DNA of 6,705 nt from Bacteroidales bacterium. Lineage in GTDB: Bacteria > Bacteroidota > Bacteroidia > Bacteroidales > P3. Of this stretch, positions 6,581 to 6,705 are shown piece by piece. Made by a program: the position numbers and the translations under genes. How positions within the stretch are numbered: position 1 is the first letter of the stretch; the number at the start of each line of letters is the position of its first letter. The stretch spans positions 1 through 6,705 of the forward strand of contig SFPR01000070.1 in NCBI GenBank assembly GCA_004551865.1. Direction: 5' to 3'. The notes beneath the pieces are model-generated. The model did not search any database. It was given only the letters and a program-made list of their open reading frames with translations, and was not told the origin of the DNA.

Positions 6581-6600
6581 GAAATATAACTCATTGAAAA

Positions 6601-6632
6601 TTTGGTAATCAGCGAAATTCTTCGTAACTTTG
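6601..6632 (+). promoter_or_regulatory. Transposase promoter, Bacteroidetes type
   Basis: TTTG (6601-6604), a 20-nt spacer and TAACTTTG (6625-6632) give a full consensus Bacteroidetes promoter on the plus strand. Initiation would be near 6637-6640, about 30 nt before the transposase ATG, with an A-rich leader. Both boxes overlap the upstream arms of the inverted repeats described at 6601-6690. Confidence 0.8.
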
Positions 6633-6690
6633 TAGTGAAAAAAACAATAAAACAAAAGAATTTCGCTATGATTACCGAGGACAAAGTTAC
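6601..6690 (+). promoter_or_regulatory. Two interleaved inverted repeats spanning transposase promoter and start codon
   Basis: Arm A is GGTAATC plus AGCGAAATTC (6604-6620). It is complementary to 6658-6676, leaving only A6668 and T6669 of the ATG bulged. Extra A-T pairs (6621-6622 with 6656-6657) and wobble or A-T pairs (6601-6603 with 6677-6679) lengthen it. Arm B, GTAACTTTGT (6624-6633), is perfectly complementary to 6681-6690 inside codons 5-8. Both upstream arms overlap the promoter boxes and so precede the predicted transcript start. A transcript from this promoter would lack them, while read-through RNA from outside would carry them and hide the start codon. Confidence 0.75.
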
Positions 6691-6705
6691 TGAAATTTTC
6701 TGTGT
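6668..6705 (+). CDS. Transposase N-terminus, probably IS982 family (partial, runs off the window)
   Basis: Twelve complete codons are visible, reading MITEDKVTEIFC, after which the window ends. From memory, this resembles the N-terminus of Bacteroidetes IS982-family DDE transposases, which continue into a D-(D/E)-FCK type segment. No catalytic residue lies inside the window, so the family call rests on these few residues and the context. The ATG is chosen because a consensus promoter lies about 30 nt before it, with an A-rich leader typical of this phylum. Whether the rest of the gene is intact cannot be seen. Confidence 0.6.
   Translation, partial: MITEDKVTEIFC

Larger units (their letters stand above)
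6564..6705 (+). mobile_element. Left end of an insertion sequence, probably IS982 family (partial)
   Basis: The element is inferred from the transposase start at 6668 and its dedicated promoter. The left boundary is not fixed. I place it at about 6564, where GTTAACGTGAGTTCGAT looks like a terminal repeat, but it could lie anywhere in about 6480-6600. The right end, most of the transposase and any target-site duplication are outside the window. The element points away from the bcd-etfBA operon and its inferred end leaves the bcd promoter intact. Confidence 0.5.

Noticed and set aside
6601..6690. A full H-type RNA pseudoknot formed by both inverted repeats at once
   Set aside because: The connecting loops are 1 nt each and cannot cross helices of 10 and 17 or more base pairs; the helices must be alternatives or only partly formed.

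Overview
The window looks like a Bacteroidota chromosome, most likely an anaerobic member of the Bacteroidales. Three things point there. It carries a MurF-alanine racemase fusion typical of the phylum. Its promoters match the Bacteroidetes form (-7 TAnnTTTG, -33 TTTG). Its genes start without Shine-Dalgarno sequences, behind A-rich leaders. I cannot name genus or species from sequence alone.

Almost everything is on the minus strand, so in transcription order it reads from right to left. (1) An acyl-CoA dehydrogenase of the butyryl-CoA type (5256-6395), etfB (4437-5222) and etfA (3420-4421) form a tight operon, preceded by a -7 element at 6442-6449. EtfB resembles the clostridial NADH-using, electron-bifurcating type, so the three proteins could form a crotonyl-CoA reducing (butyrate-forming) complex. 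No other butyrate-pathway gene is visible here. (2) Positions 3205-3419 hold a tight array of five AAAACGSCGTTTT palindromes spaced 21-22 bp apart. It sits between the etfA stop and the next promoter and folds into two tandem hairpins. (3) A murF-alr fusion (808-3204) combines a D-Ala-adding peptidoglycan ligase with alanine racemase. It is followed 17 nt later by a NimA-like flavin-binding protein (308-790). (4) A tRNA-Ser(GGA) gene (168-255) has its own well-formed promoter at 269-299 and a probable terminator at 84-134. Positions 1-83 hold nothing I can support.

At the right edge, on the plus strand, the left end of an insertion sequence enters the window. A strong promoter (TTTG-N20-TAACTTTG, 6601-6632) drives the first 12 codons of a probable IS982-family transposase (ATG at 6668). 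Two inverted repeats link the promoter region to the start-codon region. This arrangement should block translation only in transcripts that enter from outside the element, and it is the most interesting signal in the window.

Positions 6396-6600 between the divergent dehydrogenase and transposase genes hold the dehydrogenase promoter, the uncertain IS boundary and a 9-bp inverted repeat, but no gene.
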